64,000 bases of DNA, taken from assembly GCA_030426085.1 (NCBI GenBank), contig JAUHYW010000002.1, positions 62,001-126,000 of the forward strand. The letters are read 5' to 3'. The position numbers and the translations under genes were made by a program. A model generated the notes under the pieces. The model saw nothing but the letters and a program-made list of their open reading frames with translations, was not told the origin of the DNA and did no database searches. Below are positions 43,140-54,399 of this stretch, one piece after another. Position 1 is the stretch's first letter. The number at the start of each line of letters is the position of its first letter. The stretch is from a bacterium. Its GTDB lineage: Bacteria; Myxococcota_A; Bradymonadia; UBA7976; UBA1532.

Positions 43140-43922
43140 TCATTTCTGGAAATTTTCTGCAAGGGGCGTTCCCCCACGTTGCCGGGCTGCCTCGTAGACC
43201 AGGATCGCCGCGGCCGTCGCCGCGTTGAGGCTCTCGGTCAAGCCCCCGAGCGGGATCGTGGCGATCGCGTCGCAGCAGCTCCGGGTCAGCCGGCGCAGCC
43301 CCCGACCCTCGGCGCCGATCACGATCACGGTCGGCCGGGCGAGGTCGATCTGGTGGGGCGGCTGCCCGTCGAGGTCGGCCCCCACGATCTGCAGACCGGC
43401 GTCGCCCGCCGCGCGCAGGGCGCGGGCGAGGTTGGTCTCCATCGCGACCGGCAGGAGTTCGCTGGCGCCGGCGGAGGTCCGGGTGACCGTCGGCCCGAGG
43501 CGCGCGCAGCGGTTGGAGGTCAGCAGGGCCCCGGTGGCCCCCATCGCCTCGGCAGCCCGGAGGATCGCGCCGAGGTTACGGGGGTCGGTGATCTGATCAG
43601 CGGCGAGCAGCAACGGGGCGTCGGCTTCGAGCAGCGCGCTCCAGGAGCGGTAGCCGGCCGGCTCGACGACGGCGACCACCCCCTGGGTCCTGAGGTCGCC
43701 GAGGCGCTCGGCGATGGCCTTCTCGGTGGTCTCCCGAGTCTCGATGCCGAGTTCTTCGGCCCGCGCCAGCAGCCGCCCCCGGCTGCCGTCCCGGGCGCCG
43801 ACGTAGCGCAGGCTCTTCACCCGTCCGGGCTGGTGGTCGAGCATGGCCTCGACGGCGCGGATGCCGGGCACGAGCGCGGTGCCGCCCCGCCGGTCACCCC
43901 GGGTCTTGCGGCGGGCCTTCAC
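43140..43922 (-). CDS. rlmB: 23S rRNA 2'-O-methyltransferase RlmB (SpoU family)
   Basis: A 260-residue SPOUT methyltransferase. The N-terminal L30e-like substrate domain (~14-85) is followed by the trefoil-knot domain with LLAADQITDPRNLGAILRAA, VIVIGAEGRGLRRL and IPLGGLTESLNAATAAAI, the three SpoU motifs. It methylates a guanosine in the 23S P-loop region (RlmB) or a tRNA (TrmH relative); length favours RlmB. The start is GTG 43922, overlapping the pyrF stop by GTGA. The longer frame upstream is Arg-rich noise. Confidence 0.88.
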   Translation of the reverse strand: MKARRKTRGDRRGGTALVPGIRAVEAMLDHQPGRVKSLRYVGARDGSRGRLLARAEELGIETRETTEKAIAERLGDLRTQGVVAVVEPAGYRSWSALLEADAPLLLAADQITDPRNLGAILRAAEAMGATGALLTSNRCARLGPTVTRTSAGASELLPVAMETNLARALRAAGDAGLQIVGADLDGQPPHQIDLARPTVIVIGAEGRGLRRLTRSCCDAIATIPLGGLTESLNAATAAAILVYEAARQRGGTPLAENFQK

Positions 43923-44638
43923 GATGCACCGGCAGAGGTCGGCTGCGCGCCACAGGCGTCGCGCAGGGCATCGAGTGCCGCGTCGACGTCGGTGGCTGCG
44001 GTCACGGCGCGCCCGATGACGAGTCGGTCGGCGCCGTCGGCGAGGGCGCGACGAGGCGTGGTGGCGCGCTTCTGATCGCCCTCGGTGCCCGGCACGAGGC
44101 GGATGCCCGGGGTGATGAGTTCGAGCCGCGCGCCGAGCGTGGCCCGGAGTCGTGCGGCTTCCCGGGGGCTGCAGACGAGGCCCCCGAGACCACACTCGGC
44201 CGCGAGCCGGGCTCGCTGCACGACGAGCTCTTCGACCGAGCGCTCGACGCCGGTCGCGGCCAGCGCCGGCCCGTCGAGGCTGGTGAGCACGCTCACCCCG
44301 AGCAGGTGGATGTCGCCGGCCTCGGCGGCGCGCACGGCGGCCCGGAGCATGTCCGGTCCCCCGGAGAGGTGCACCGTCAGGTCATCGACCCCCAGGGGCG
44401 CCAAGCTCCCGATCGCCCCGGCGACGGTGTTGGGGATGTCGTGCAGCTTGAGGTCGAGGAAGATGCGGGCGGCGCCAGCGGCGCGCACCTGGCGCACCAC
44501 CGCCGGCCCCTCGGCGCAGAAGAGCCTCAGGCCGATCTTGAAGGTGCCGAAGGTGTCGCGGGTGCGGGCGACCCACCGCGCGGCGTCGGCGGCGGTGGGT
44601 ACATCCAGGGCGAGGCACAGTCTCGGGTCGGGGCTCAC
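43919..44638 (-). CDS. pyrF: Orotidine 5'-phosphate decarboxylase
   Basis: A 239-residue TIM-barrel enzyme converting OMP to UMP in pyrimidine synthesis. Active-site motif FLDLKLHDIPNTVAGA carries the Asp-Lys-Asp charge network; phosphate-binding TPGIRL and GADRLVIGRA are near the C-terminus. The start is GTG 44638, forming a GTGA overlap with proS. The end overlaps rlmB likewise, so proS-pyrF-rlmB is a tightly coupled operon. Confidence 0.95.
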   Translation of the reverse strand: MSPDPRLCLALDVPTAADAARWVARTRDTFGTFKIGLRLFCAEGPAVVRQVRAAGAARIFLDLKLHDIPNTVAGAIGSLAPLGVDDLTVHLSGGPDMLRAAVRAAEAGDIHLLGVSVLTSLDGPALAATGVERSVEELVVQRARLAAECGLGGLVCSPREAARLRATLGARLELITPGIRLVPGTEGDQKRATTPRRALADGADRLVIGRAVTAATDVDAALDALRDACGAQPTSAGAS

Positions 44639-46338
44639 GCCAGCCGGCTCCGGATCTCGTCGTGGAGCCGCTCGAGCGGGATCTTCTCGACCGCATCCCC
44701 GCCGCGCACCTTGAGCTCGACGATGCCTTCGCGCAGGCCGCGCCCGCCGATGGCGATGCGCAGCGGCGCCCCGATCAGCTCGGCGTCGGCGAACTTGGCG
44801 CCGGCCCGCTCGTTGCGGTCGTCGAGCAGCGTCTCGATGCCGGCGTCGCTCAGCCGGGTGTAGATCGACTCGGCGGCCTCGACGACGTCGGTCTTGTTCA
44901 TCTGAAGCGGTAGCACCGCCACTTGATACGGCGCGATGGCGCGGGGCCAGACGATGCCCCGGTCGTCGTGGTTCTGCTCGATCGCGGCGGCCATGATCCG
45001 GGTGACGCCGATGCCGTAGCACCCCATGACCATCGGCCGCTCACGCCCCGACTCGTCGAGGTAGTTGCAGCGCATGGCCTCGCTGTACTTCGTCCCGAGG
45101 AAGAAGACGTGGCCCACCTCGATGCCCCGGTAGCCCTTGAGGGCGCCGCCACAGCGGGGGCAGGGGTCGCCGTCGACGGCGAGGCGCAGGTCGGCGAAGC
45201 GGGCGACCCGGAAGTCGCGGCCTTCGTCCACATGCATGTGGTGGGCGTCGGCGGCGTTGGCCCCGACCACCGCGTCCCGCAGGCCGCGCACGGCGTGGTC
45301 GGCGATGATCGACTCGACCCCCTTCAGGCCGACCGGGCCGGCGAAGCCCACCGGAGCGCCGGTCGCGGCGACCACCTGGGCGTCGTCGGCGAGGCGCACC
45401 GCGTCGGCCCCGAGGACCTTGGCCAGCTTGATCTCGTTGAGGTCGTGGTCGCCCCGCACCAGGATCGCGTGCAGGGTGCCGTCGGCGTCGACGATGAGCG
45501 TCTTGACGAAGCGCGTGGCGTCGAGCCCGAGGAATTCGGAGACCTCGGCGATGGTGCGCTTGTCGGGCGTCTCGACGGTCTCGAGGGCCGGGCCGGCGGG
45601 GGCGACCTCGCGCTGCGCGGGCTCGAGCTCGGCCTGCTCGACGTTGGCCGCGTAGTCGCACGCGGTGCAGCCGACGATGGCGTCCTCACCGCTGTCGGCG
45701 AGCACCTGGAACTCGTGAGAGCGGGAGCCGCCGATCGCGCCGGTGTCGGCCTCGACCGGGCGGAAGTCGAGCCCGCAGCGCCGGAAGATGCGCTGGTAGG
45801 CCTCGAACATCGCGTCGTAGCTCTCGTTGGCCGCCGCCTCGTCCACGTCGAACGAGTAGGCGTCCTTCATGATGAACTCCCGCCCCCGCATCAGGCCCGC
45901 CCGGGGCCGGATCTCGTCCCGGAACTTGGTCTGGATCTGATACAGGTTCAGCGGAAGGCTGCGCCACGAGCGCACGTCGCGGCGCACGAGGTCGACGATG
46001 ACCTCTTCGTGGGTCGGGCCGAGGCAGAACTCACCGCCCTTGCGGTCGTTCATCCGCAGCAGCTCGGGGCCGTACTTGCTCCAACGCCCCGACTCCTGCC
46101 AGATCTCGGCCGGCTGCACCGCGGGCAGCAGCACCTCCTGGGCCCCGGCGCGGTCCATCTCCTCCCGCACGATGCGGCTGATCTTGTGCAGCACCCGCTG
46201 GGCGAGCGGCAGGAAGTCGTAGATGCCCGCGGCGAGCTTGCGGATGTAACCCCCGCGCACCAGGAGCTGGTGGCTGACCACCTCGGCGTCCTTGGGGGTC
46301 TCTTTGAGGGTCGGCGCGTGCAGTCGGGTCATGCGCAT
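44635..46338 (-). CDS. proS: Prolyl-tRNA synthetase (bacterial type)
   Basis: A 567-residue class II synthetase. Motif 2 is the FRDEIRPRAGLMRGREF block (~138-155), motif 3 is GCYGIGVTRIMAA, and an inserted editing domain at ~225-385 (KTLIVDADGTLHAILVRGDHDLNEIKL) hydrolyses mischarged Ala-tRNA(Pro). Anticodon-binding domain is at the C-terminus. ATG 46338 (MRMTRLH), with GGGAG upstream; a second ATG is two codons in. First gene of the long minus-strand block, with its own promoter. Confidence 0.97.
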   Translation of the reverse strand: MRMTRLHAPTLKETPKDAEVVSHQLLVRGGYIRKLAAGIYDFLPLAQRVLHKISRIVREEMDRAGAQEVLLPAVQPAEIWQESGRWSKYGPELLRMNDRKGGEFCLGPTHEEVIVDLVRRDVRSWRSLPLNLYQIQTKFRDEIRPRAGLMRGREFIMKDAYSFDVDEAAANESYDAMFEAYQRIFRRCGLDFRPVEADTGAIGGSRSHEFQVLADSGEDAIVGCTACDYAANVEQAELEPAQREVAPAGPALETVETPDKRTIAEVSEFLGLDATRFVKTLIVDADGTLHAILVRGDHDLNEIKLAKVLGADAVRLADDAQVVAATGAPVGFAGPVGLKGVESIIADHAVRGLRDAVVGANAADAHHMHVDEGRDFRVARFADLRLAVDGDPCPRCGGALKGYRGIEVGHVFFLGTKYSEAMRCNYLDESGRERPMVMGCYGIGVTRIMAAAIEQNHDDRGIVWPRAIAPYQVAVLPLQMNKTDVVEAAESIYTRLSDAGIETLLDDRNERAGAKFADAELIGAPLRIAIGGRGLREGIVELKVRGGDAVEKIPLERLHDEIRSRLA

Positions 46339-46368
46339 TGGGGCGGCTCCCGGACGGATGGTGGGCGG

Positions 46369-46397
46369 TGTATACCGGATGGCCGGGGCGGCGACAA
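46369..46397 (-). promoter_or_regulatory. Promoter of proS-pyrF-rlmB
   Basis: On the minus strand TTGTCG (46397-46392), a 17-bp spacer and TATACA (46374-46369), ending 31 bp before the proS ATG. Confidence 0.75.
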
Positions 46398-46417
46398 GGC
46401 GCCGCGCGGGGCGGACG

Positions 46418-48055
46418 TCAGCCGACCGGCCGGCCGACGCGCCACACGGTGCGGCCGATCATGACCGCGTCGCCGGTGTCGAGGGCGGCCCGACCCCGGA
46501 TGCGGACCCAGCAGCCGTTGCGGCTGGACAGGTCGCGCAGGAGGACGTCTTCGTCGCGCGGCACGAGCAGGGCGTGGGTCCCGCTCATGAAGGTGTCTTC
46601 GGTGAAGACGATGTCGCCCAGCCGGCGGCCGATGCGGCAGCCGTCACCGGGCAGGTGGTAGACGTCGAGGGGCTCGCCATCGTCGGCGAGTTGGGCGACG
46701 CGGAACCGGGTGCCGTTGCTGGCGATGCCCAGCCGCCGGGTGCCGTCTTCGGCGCCGTTGCCGCCCGAGCGCTGGGGAGCCGCCTCGACCCGCAGGAGCT
46801 GCTGGCCGATGAGGATTTCGTCCCCGCCTCGCAGGTGGGCGTCGACCCGGACCCTCAGCCAGACCCCGTTGAGGCTGTCGAGGTCGTCGACGAACAGCGT
46901 CGAGTCCTGCACCCCGAAGCGCGCGTGGCGCGGCGAGACGTAGTCGTCGTCGGTCACCCGGACGTCGCCATCCCGCCGGCCGATCACGACCGGGCCCTGG
47001 CCGATCGGGATCAGCTCGCGGTGCCCGTCTCGCTGGGAGAACGGCCGGAGCACGTAGCGCAGGCTGACGGCGGGCAGCGGCGGCGGGACCGCCCGCACCG
47101 CGGGGTGGGTCGAGCCGGGGTCGAGGTCGTCGGGGCCGTCGTCGACCGACAGATCGACGGTGTGCAGGTCGGACGTCGACAGCTCGAGTTCGTCCTCGAA
47201 GTCGTCGGCGTACGGGCTGTCGCTCGGCGGCTCGATGCGCACGTCGGCGTCACGGGCGAAGTCGTCGATCGCCTCGCCGAGGGAGTCCTCGGGCGAGGCG
47301 ATCTCGATCTCGCCCGAGTCCCCGGTGGGCACGTCGACCGGGGGTTCTTCGACGCTGTCCGGGCGCGCGGGGTCGACGAACTCGTCGAAGCCGTCCTCCT
47401 CCGCCGAGTCGCCCGGACCGGGCACGCCTTCGGCGACGACCGGATGGGGCTCGGTGTTGAGCTGCTCCACCTCGTCGTCCTCGGGATCCTCGACCGGCGG
47501 CGGGTCCGGCTCGGGGGTCGGCTCGGGTACGACGGCGATGGGGGTCTCGACGGTCACCGGCAACGCGTCGTCGGGGACCTCCAGATCGGCGGTGCTCGCC
47601 TCCGGGTCGGGCTCGGGCTCGGGCTCGGGCTCGGGTGGCGCCGACGCCGGCGGGGCCGGCACGATGTCGGCGCTCAGGACCTCGGCCGGGCGGATGTCGA
47701 CCGAGCTGGCCGCCTCGTCGGGCAGCAGCACCGGGCCGGTCGTGCGGCGGGTGATCGCGGCGTTGCGCGGTGGGGAGACCAGCGGCGAGGCACCCGCGGA
47801 CCCGTCCCGGGCGTCGTCGTCGAGATCGGGGGCGGGGAAGTCGACCAGCGTGCGGGCGAGCGGGCTCGCCGGCCCGGCGCTCGTCGGCCAGGCCGCGTCG
47901 ACCGAGCCTCCCGCGGGCTCGTCGATCTGATCGGTGAGCCCCAGGGCCCGAAAGCGGGGCCCGGTCGCGCGGCCCCGACCGAGGCCCGTGCCGCAATTGG
48001 TACAGAACGCTGCGATCTCGGGGTTTTCCCAGCCGCAGTGTCGGCAGACTTGCAT
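46418..48055 (-). CDS. Zinc-ribbon protein with two C-terminal FHA domains
   Basis: A 545-residue cytoplasmic protein. An N-terminal zinc ribbon uses Cys4, 7, 18 and 21 (CRHCGW...CTNCG). A long acidic, Pro-rich disordered region (~30-320) includes PEPEPEPEPDPE. Two FHA domains follow (~325-420 and ~450-545), each with the GRR...S..H...N pattern (VIGRRDGDV...SPRHARF...SLNG; IGRRLGDI...MSGTHALL...SRNG). FHA domains bind phosphothreonine, so this is likely a Ser/Thr-kinase signalling adaptor; no kinase is adjacent. ATG 48055 chosen at the zinc ribbon. Confidence 0.85.
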   Translation of the reverse strand: MQVCRHCGWENPEIAAFCTNCGTGLGRGRATGPRFRALGLTDQIDEPAGGSVDAAWPTSAGPASPLARTLVDFPAPDLDDDARDGSAGASPLVSPPRNAAITRRTTGPVLLPDEAASSVDIRPAEVLSADIVPAPPASAPPEPEPEPEPDPEASTADLEVPDDALPVTVETPIAVVPEPTPEPDPPPVEDPEDDEVEQLNTEPHPVVAEGVPGPGDSAEEDGFDEFVDPARPDSVEEPPVDVPTGDSGEIEIASPEDSLGEAIDDFARDADVRIEPPSDSPYADDFEDELELSTSDLHTVDLSVDDGPDDLDPGSTHPAVRAVPPPLPAVSLRYVLRPFSQRDGHRELIPIGQGPVVIGRRDGDVRVTDDDYVSPRHARFGVQDSTLFVDDLDSLNGVWLRVRVDAHLRGGDEILIGQQLLRVEAAPQRSGGNGAEDGTRRLGIASNGTRFRVAQLADDGEPLDVYHLPGDGCRIGRRLGDIVFTEDTFMSGTHALLVPRDEDVLLRDLSSRNGCWVRIRGRAALDTGDAVMIGRTVWRVGRPVG

Positions 48056-48135
48056 GGTCCATCCGCGGGCGTGAGCGCCGGGTGTGAACCCCGACCGCCG
48101 TGCGACGGGGCGGTCGTACACCCCACATCGTTTCC

Positions 48136-48164
48136 GGTTTACAGCAGCGTCCCCCCGTGGTCAA
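48136..48164 (-). promoter_or_regulatory. Promoter of the FHA gene
   Basis: On the minus strand TTGACC (48164-48159), a 17-bp spacer and TAAACC (48141-48136), 81 bp before the FHA-gene ATG and in the divergent spacer shared with the LppC-like gene. Confidence 0.6.
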
Positions 48165-48225
48165 GGTTCGCCCGGGCGCAGGTCGGGTTGCGGCGGGCGG
48201 CTGTACCGTGCGACACACACCGGCC

Positions 48226-50031
48226 ATGAAGCCCCCCCTGCTCGCTGCCCGACGCCCCCTCCTGCTGCTCGCCGCCGCTTGCCTGCTCGCGGCGTGTGGG
48301 ACCCGCCCCCCAGACCGCACGCTGGATCCGCCCGAGTCGGTCGACGCCGACCTGAAACGGCGCTACGAGGCGGCTGTCGCGGCGGTCGACGCCGGCCGTC
48401 ACGGCGACGCCGCGGGGCGCCTGGAGCGGCTGGCCCGGGAGGCGGCGGGCAGTGAGCTGGCGCCGTACGTCGAGCTTCAGGCGGGGCGGGTCGAGGCGGC
48501 GGCCGATCCGATCCGGGGCATGAACCGGCTGCGGGCGCTGGCCGAGGCCGAGGTCGAGGGCCCGGTCGCCCGCGAGGCGCAGCTGTACGGCGGGCTGGCG
48601 GCGGTGCGCGGCGAGCAGTGCATCACGGCCCGCCGCCTGCTGGGGCCGCTGGCGGGCGAGGACGCGCCGGACGCTCGGGCGGCGCGGGCGCTGTCCCGCT
48701 GCGAAGAGGGCCCGAAGGCGCTGGCCCTGCTCGACCGCGCGGCCCGCATCGAGCCGGACGAAGAGGACGCAGCGCGGGCCCAGGCGATCGCGGCGACCCT
48801 GCCCCTCGACGCGCTGGCCGCGGCCGCCGAGCGCTTCGCCGACGGCCCGCTGGCGGTGCCCCTCGCCCGCCGGCTGGCCGAGGTCGCCCGCGCGGCCGAC
48901 GATCGAGAGCGGCTCGCCCGCGCGCTGCGCATGCTGCCGGAGGGCGATCCGCTGGCCGCCGAAGCCCGAGCGGCGGTGAGCCGGGCCCCGCTGGGGGTCA
49001 TCCTGCCGCTGTCGGGGCGCTCGCGGCCCCTGGGCCGTGATCTGGAGCGGCTGGTCGGCGAGCTGTACCCCGGCGGCGAGGATCGGCCGGCGTCGGCCGC
49101 GGTCCGGGTCGAGGACGGGGGGGACGGGCCCAAGGCCGCGGCCGCGGTGCGGGCCCTCGCCGACGCGGGGGTCTTCGGGGCGGTCGGCGTCTTCGACTCG
49201 ACGTCGGCCTCGGCGGCGGCCCGGGCGGCGGCCGAGGTCGGGCTGCCGCTGGTCATGCTCACCCTCAGCGACGCGCCGCTGCAGGTCGAGGGGCCGGTCT
49301 GGCGCGCGCTGCACACGCCGACGCTCGTGGTCCGCACCGCGGCGGGGGTCGGGCTCGGCGCCGGAGGCAAGGTCGCGGCGGTGGCCCGCGGCTCGGACGC
49401 CTTCGGCAAGACCCACGCCCGGCTCTTCGCGGCGGCGTGGCAGGCGGGCGGCGGCACGGTGCTGGGCGAGATCGCGTGGAACGCGAAGAAGGCCGACTAC
49501 GCCGCGGTGGCGAAGCAGCTCGCCGGCGCCCGCTTCGACACGCTCTTCGTGCCGGCCGACGCCACCGGCGCGGCGCAGTTGATGCGGCATCTGGCGGCCG
49601 AAGGCATCTGGGCTCTCGGGTCGAAGCGCCGCTTCGAGGGGGAGAAGGGCGTGCGCGAGATCCGGATCATCGGGACCCCGTCCTGGTACAAGCCCGATCT
49701 GCCCCGACTGGGCGGGCGCTACGTGCGGGGGGTCTCGGTCCCGGTCCCCTTCGCCGCCGAGACCGCCCGGGGCGCGCCGTTCGCCGAGCGGGTCCGGGCG
49801 GCCATGGGGCGGGCACCCACGGCGTTCGACGCGCTGCTCGTCGACGCGCTGAGCGGGCTGGAGCAGGGCTGGGCGATTCACGCCCGCACCGGCGATGCGC
49901 CGACGGAGAGCATCGCCCGGGTGGGCCCGGTCGACGGGGTGAGCGCGGGGCTGGACTTCGGTGGCCGAGACGCGCTGCCGGCGCTCTTCGTGCTCGAGGT
50001 GACCGCGGACGGCTTCCGACTGCCGGAGTAG
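48226..50031 (+). CDS. LppC/LpoA-like lipoprotein (periplasmic-binding fold)
   Basis: A 601-residue lipoprotein. Signal MKPPLLAARRPLLLLAAACL with lipobox LAAC and Cys24. Residues ~45-255 are an Ala-rich helical region resembling TPR repeats. Residues ~262-600 form a type I periplasmic-binding fold (GVILPLSGRSRPLGRDLERLV; GVFDSTSASAAARAAAEVGLPLVML). TPR plus this fold is the plan of LpoA/YraM, the outer-membrane activator of PBP1A; a ligand-binding ABC role is less likely because no transporter genes are near. It is convergent with lon (12 bp between stops). Confidence 0.8.
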   Translation: MKPPLLAARRPLLLLAAACLLAACGTRPPDRTLDPPESVDADLKRRYEAAVAAVDAGRHGDAAGRLERLAREAAGSELAPYVELQAGRVEAAADPIRGMNRLRALAEAEVEGPVAREAQLYGGLAAVRGEQCITARRLLGPLAGEDAPDARAARALSRCEEGPKALALLDRAARIEPDEEDAARAQAIAATLPLDALAAAAERFADGPLAVPLARRLAEVARAADDRERLARALRMLPEGDPLAAEARAAVSRAPLGVILPLSGRSRPLGRDLERLVGELYPGGEDRPASAAVRVEDGGDGPKAAAAVRALADAGVFGAVGVFDSTSASAAARAAAEVGLPLVMLTLSDAPLQVEGPVWRALHTPTLVVRTAAGVGLGAGGKVAAVARGSDAFGKTHARLFAAAWQAGGGTVLGEIAWNAKKADYAAVAKQLAGARFDTLFVPADATGAAQLMRHLAAEGIWALGSKRRFEGEKGVREIRIIGTPSWYKPDLPRLGGRYVRGVSVPVPFAAETARGAPFAERVRAAMGRAPTAFDALLVDALSGLEQGWAIHARTGDAPTESIARVGPVDGVSAGLDFGGRDALPALFVLEVTADGFRLPE

Positions 50032-50043
50032 CCGGCCCCGTCG

Positions 50044-52539
<2,496 letters not shown>

Positions 52540-52576
52540 CCGTATGCGGATGACAGCGGCATTACACCGGGGCGGC

Positions 52577-53158
52577 TCAGCCGTGCATCCGGGCGGTGGG
52601 CGGCAGCTCGGCGAGCACCGTCGCCTCGTGGGCGCAGATCGCGTCCAGCCGCCGCCGGACCTCGGCCCGGTCGAAGAGGTGGTCGGCGAGGTCGACGTAC
52701 AGCGCGTGGTGCCGGGCCTCGCTGGCGAGCAGCCCCCGGTAGAAGCGGGACAGCTCGGCGTCGTGCTCCGCGAGCCCCTCGGCGAGCAGCTTCATGCGCT
52801 CGCAGCTCCGGGCCTCGATGACCGCGCAACACAGCAGCGTGTCGAGCAGCCGGGCCGGCTCGGCGGTGCGCACCGCCTTCAGGAGTCGCGCCGCGTAGCC
52901 CCCGGTGCCGATGCGACGGAAGCGGATCCCGCGGGCCTCGATGTGATCCAGCACCTGCTCGAAGTGCTGCATCTCCTCTCGGGCGAGCGCCGAGAGCGGC
53001 CGCAGCAGCGCGCCCCGCTCGGGGTAGCGGAACATCAGCGTCAGCGCCATCGAGGCGGCCTTCTTCTCGCAGTGGGCGTGGTCGACGAGCACCTCGTCGA
53101 GGTGGGCGATGGCCCGGTCGACCCAGGCGGGATCGGTGGTGGTCTTGAGCCGCAGCAT
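52577..53158 (-). CDS. miaE: tRNA-(ms2io6A37) hydroxylase MiaE
   Basis: A 193-residue non-haem diiron monooxygenase that hydroxylates the isopentenyl chain of ms2i6A37 in tRNAs reading U-starting codons. Ferritin-like helices carry the metal ligands: HAHCEKKAAS near 29-37, REEMQHFEQVLDHI near 64, VIEARSCERM and LASEARHHALYVDL. Full length for the family. MiaA and MiaB, which make its substrate, are not in the window, but a substrate-type tRNA-Tyr is. Confidence 0.9.
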   Translation of the reverse strand: MLRLKTTTDPAWVDRAIAHLDEVLVDHAHCEKKAASMALTLMFRYPERGALLRPLSALAREEMQHFEQVLDHIEARGIRFRRIGTGGYAARLLKAVRTAEPARLLDTLLCCAVIEARSCERMKLLAEGLAEHDAELSRFYRGLLASEARHHALYVDLADHLFDRAEVRRRLDAICAHEATVLAELPPTARMHG

Positions 53159-53200
53159 GGGCCGGCGTCATAGCACGGCGCCGGGGGTGCGGAGCGAGGA

Positions 53201-53230
53201 TTGTCCCGCATCGGGCGGGTCTGCTAGACC
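53201..53230 (+). promoter_or_regulatory. Promoter of the Gly-Glu-repeat lipoprotein
   Basis: TTGTCC (53201-53206), an 18-bp spacer and TAGACC (53225-53230), followed 20 bp on by GGGGAGAG and ATG 53260. Confidence 0.5.
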
Positions 53231-53259
53231 CAGGTGGTGCAAACCGGGGAGAGACTCGA

Positions 53260-54390
53260 ATGAAGCGTGCGCTGTGGGGAATGCTGCTGGCGCTGGTCGC
53301 CACCTGGGGCTGCGTGCCCGCCAACGACGGGGATGACGGCGCCGGCGGCGAGGGCGGCACCGGCGGGGTCGTGCCCGACGCGGCGGTGGACTCCGGTGGC
53401 GAGGGTGAGGGCGAGGGCGAGGGCGAAGGCGAAGGGGAGGGCGAAGGAGAGGGCGAGGGCGAGGGCGAGGGCGAGGGCGGCATGATGATGATGGAGCGCC
53501 CCATCGACGAGCGCTGCCCTCAGGCCCAGGCCGGCACCTACCTGCTGGTGTTGTTCCCCGATCGGGTCGACGCCTATCGCCAGCCGGACCTGAGCGCGGT
53601 CTACTCCTGCGAGTTCCTCGCGCTGGCCGACAACGGCATCACCAACGCGACGGGCATGGTCCAGAGCCGGGACGGCAGCACGTTCTACGTCGTGCAGCCG
53701 GAGGGCGACCGGGGGTCGGTCTACGCCTTCAACGCCAACGGCGAGTTCGAGCGCAAGGTGACGACCAACGTCAACCTGGAGGGCGTGGGCGGCATCTGGA
53801 ACACCTTCGGCGAGCGCTTCGTGGCCTGGAGCAGCGTCAGCCAGAACATGTTCGAGCTGGACAGCGACGGCACCTTCCGCACGCTCTTCGAGCCGCCGCA
53901 GTGGCAGGGCTCGCGGGTCGACAACATCACCGACATCCTCTTCCTCGATCAGGACGCGATGCTGGCCACCTTCTCCGACCGGCCGGCGCAGCTCTTCAAG
54001 GCGCCGTTCGCGCCGGAGTGGCCCGCCGACGAGGTGGGTCCGGGCAACGCGGTGGCCGGGGTCGAGACCGAAGACGGGCTGCAGATCCTGATGACCGCCC
54101 AGGTGGGCGGCGCGGGCAACGGCTACGGGGTGATGCTCTACGAGCCGGCGATCAGCGGCCGGGCCCCGCCCGAGCTGGAGACCATCCTGGTGCCGGCCTC
54201 GGAGGACGTGGTGGACGGCATCGGCCTCATCGGCCTGCCCAACGGCTTCCTCGTGCTCAACAGCAACCTGGCCGGGACGGCCCAGATCGTCGGCTACAAC
54301 GCGCAGGGCGAGCTGGACGGCCTCGTGCCCCTCCAGGGGGGCGGCAGCCCGCTCTCGATGATGCGGGTCCGGATCTTCCCCGACTTCTGA
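53260..54390 (+). CDS. Lipoprotein with (Gly-Glu)13 repeat and beta-propeller-like domain
   Basis: A 376-residue lipoprotein: signal MKRALWGMLLALVATWGC with Cys18 as lipid site. A Gly-rich spacer is followed by thirteen uninterrupted Gly-Glu dipeptides (47-72) and a run of four Met (75-78). The mature domain (~85-376) has recurring short blades such as GSVYAFNANGEFERKVTT and MFELDSDGTFRTLFE, suggestive of a beta-propeller like those in other myxobacterial surface proteins. Convergent with gpsA (9 bp between stops). No specific family recognised. Confidence 0.75.
   Translation: MKRALWGMLLALVATWGCVPANDGDDGAGGEGGTGGVVPDAAVDSGGEGEGEGEGEGEGEGEGEGEGEGEGEGGMMMMERPIDERCPQAQAGTYLLVLFPDRVDAYRQPDLSAVYSCEFLALADNGITNATGMVQSRDGSTFYVVQPEGDRGSVYAFNANGEFERKVTTNVNLEGVGGIWNTFGERFVAWSSVSQNMFELDSDGTFRTLFEPPQWQGSRVDNITDILFLDQDAMLATFSDRPAQLFKAPFAPEWPADEVGPGNAVAGVETEDGLQILMTAQVGGAGNGYGVMLYEPAISGRAPPELETILVPASEDVVDGIGLIGLPNGFLVLNSNLAGTAQIVGYNAQGELDGLVPLQGGGSPLSMMRVRIFPDF
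53398..53475 (+). repeat. 13-unit GGCGAG hexanucleotide repeat
   Basis: 78 bp of in-frame hexamers, mostly GGCGAG with GGCGAA, GGTGAG, GGGGAG and GGAGAG variants. Unit loss or gain would change linker length by two residues without a frameshift. Confidence 0.9.
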
Positions 54391-54399
54391 CCGGCGGCC

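Noticed and set aside
48226-50031. LppC-like protein as an amino-acid ABC transporter binding protein
   Set aside because: It has a long helical TPR-like N-terminus and lipid anchor, and no permease or ATPase genes are nearby.
53398-53475. Hexamer array as a CRISPR or non-coding satellite
   Set aside because: Units are 6 bp, in-frame and inside a lipoprotein coding sequence; no spacers.
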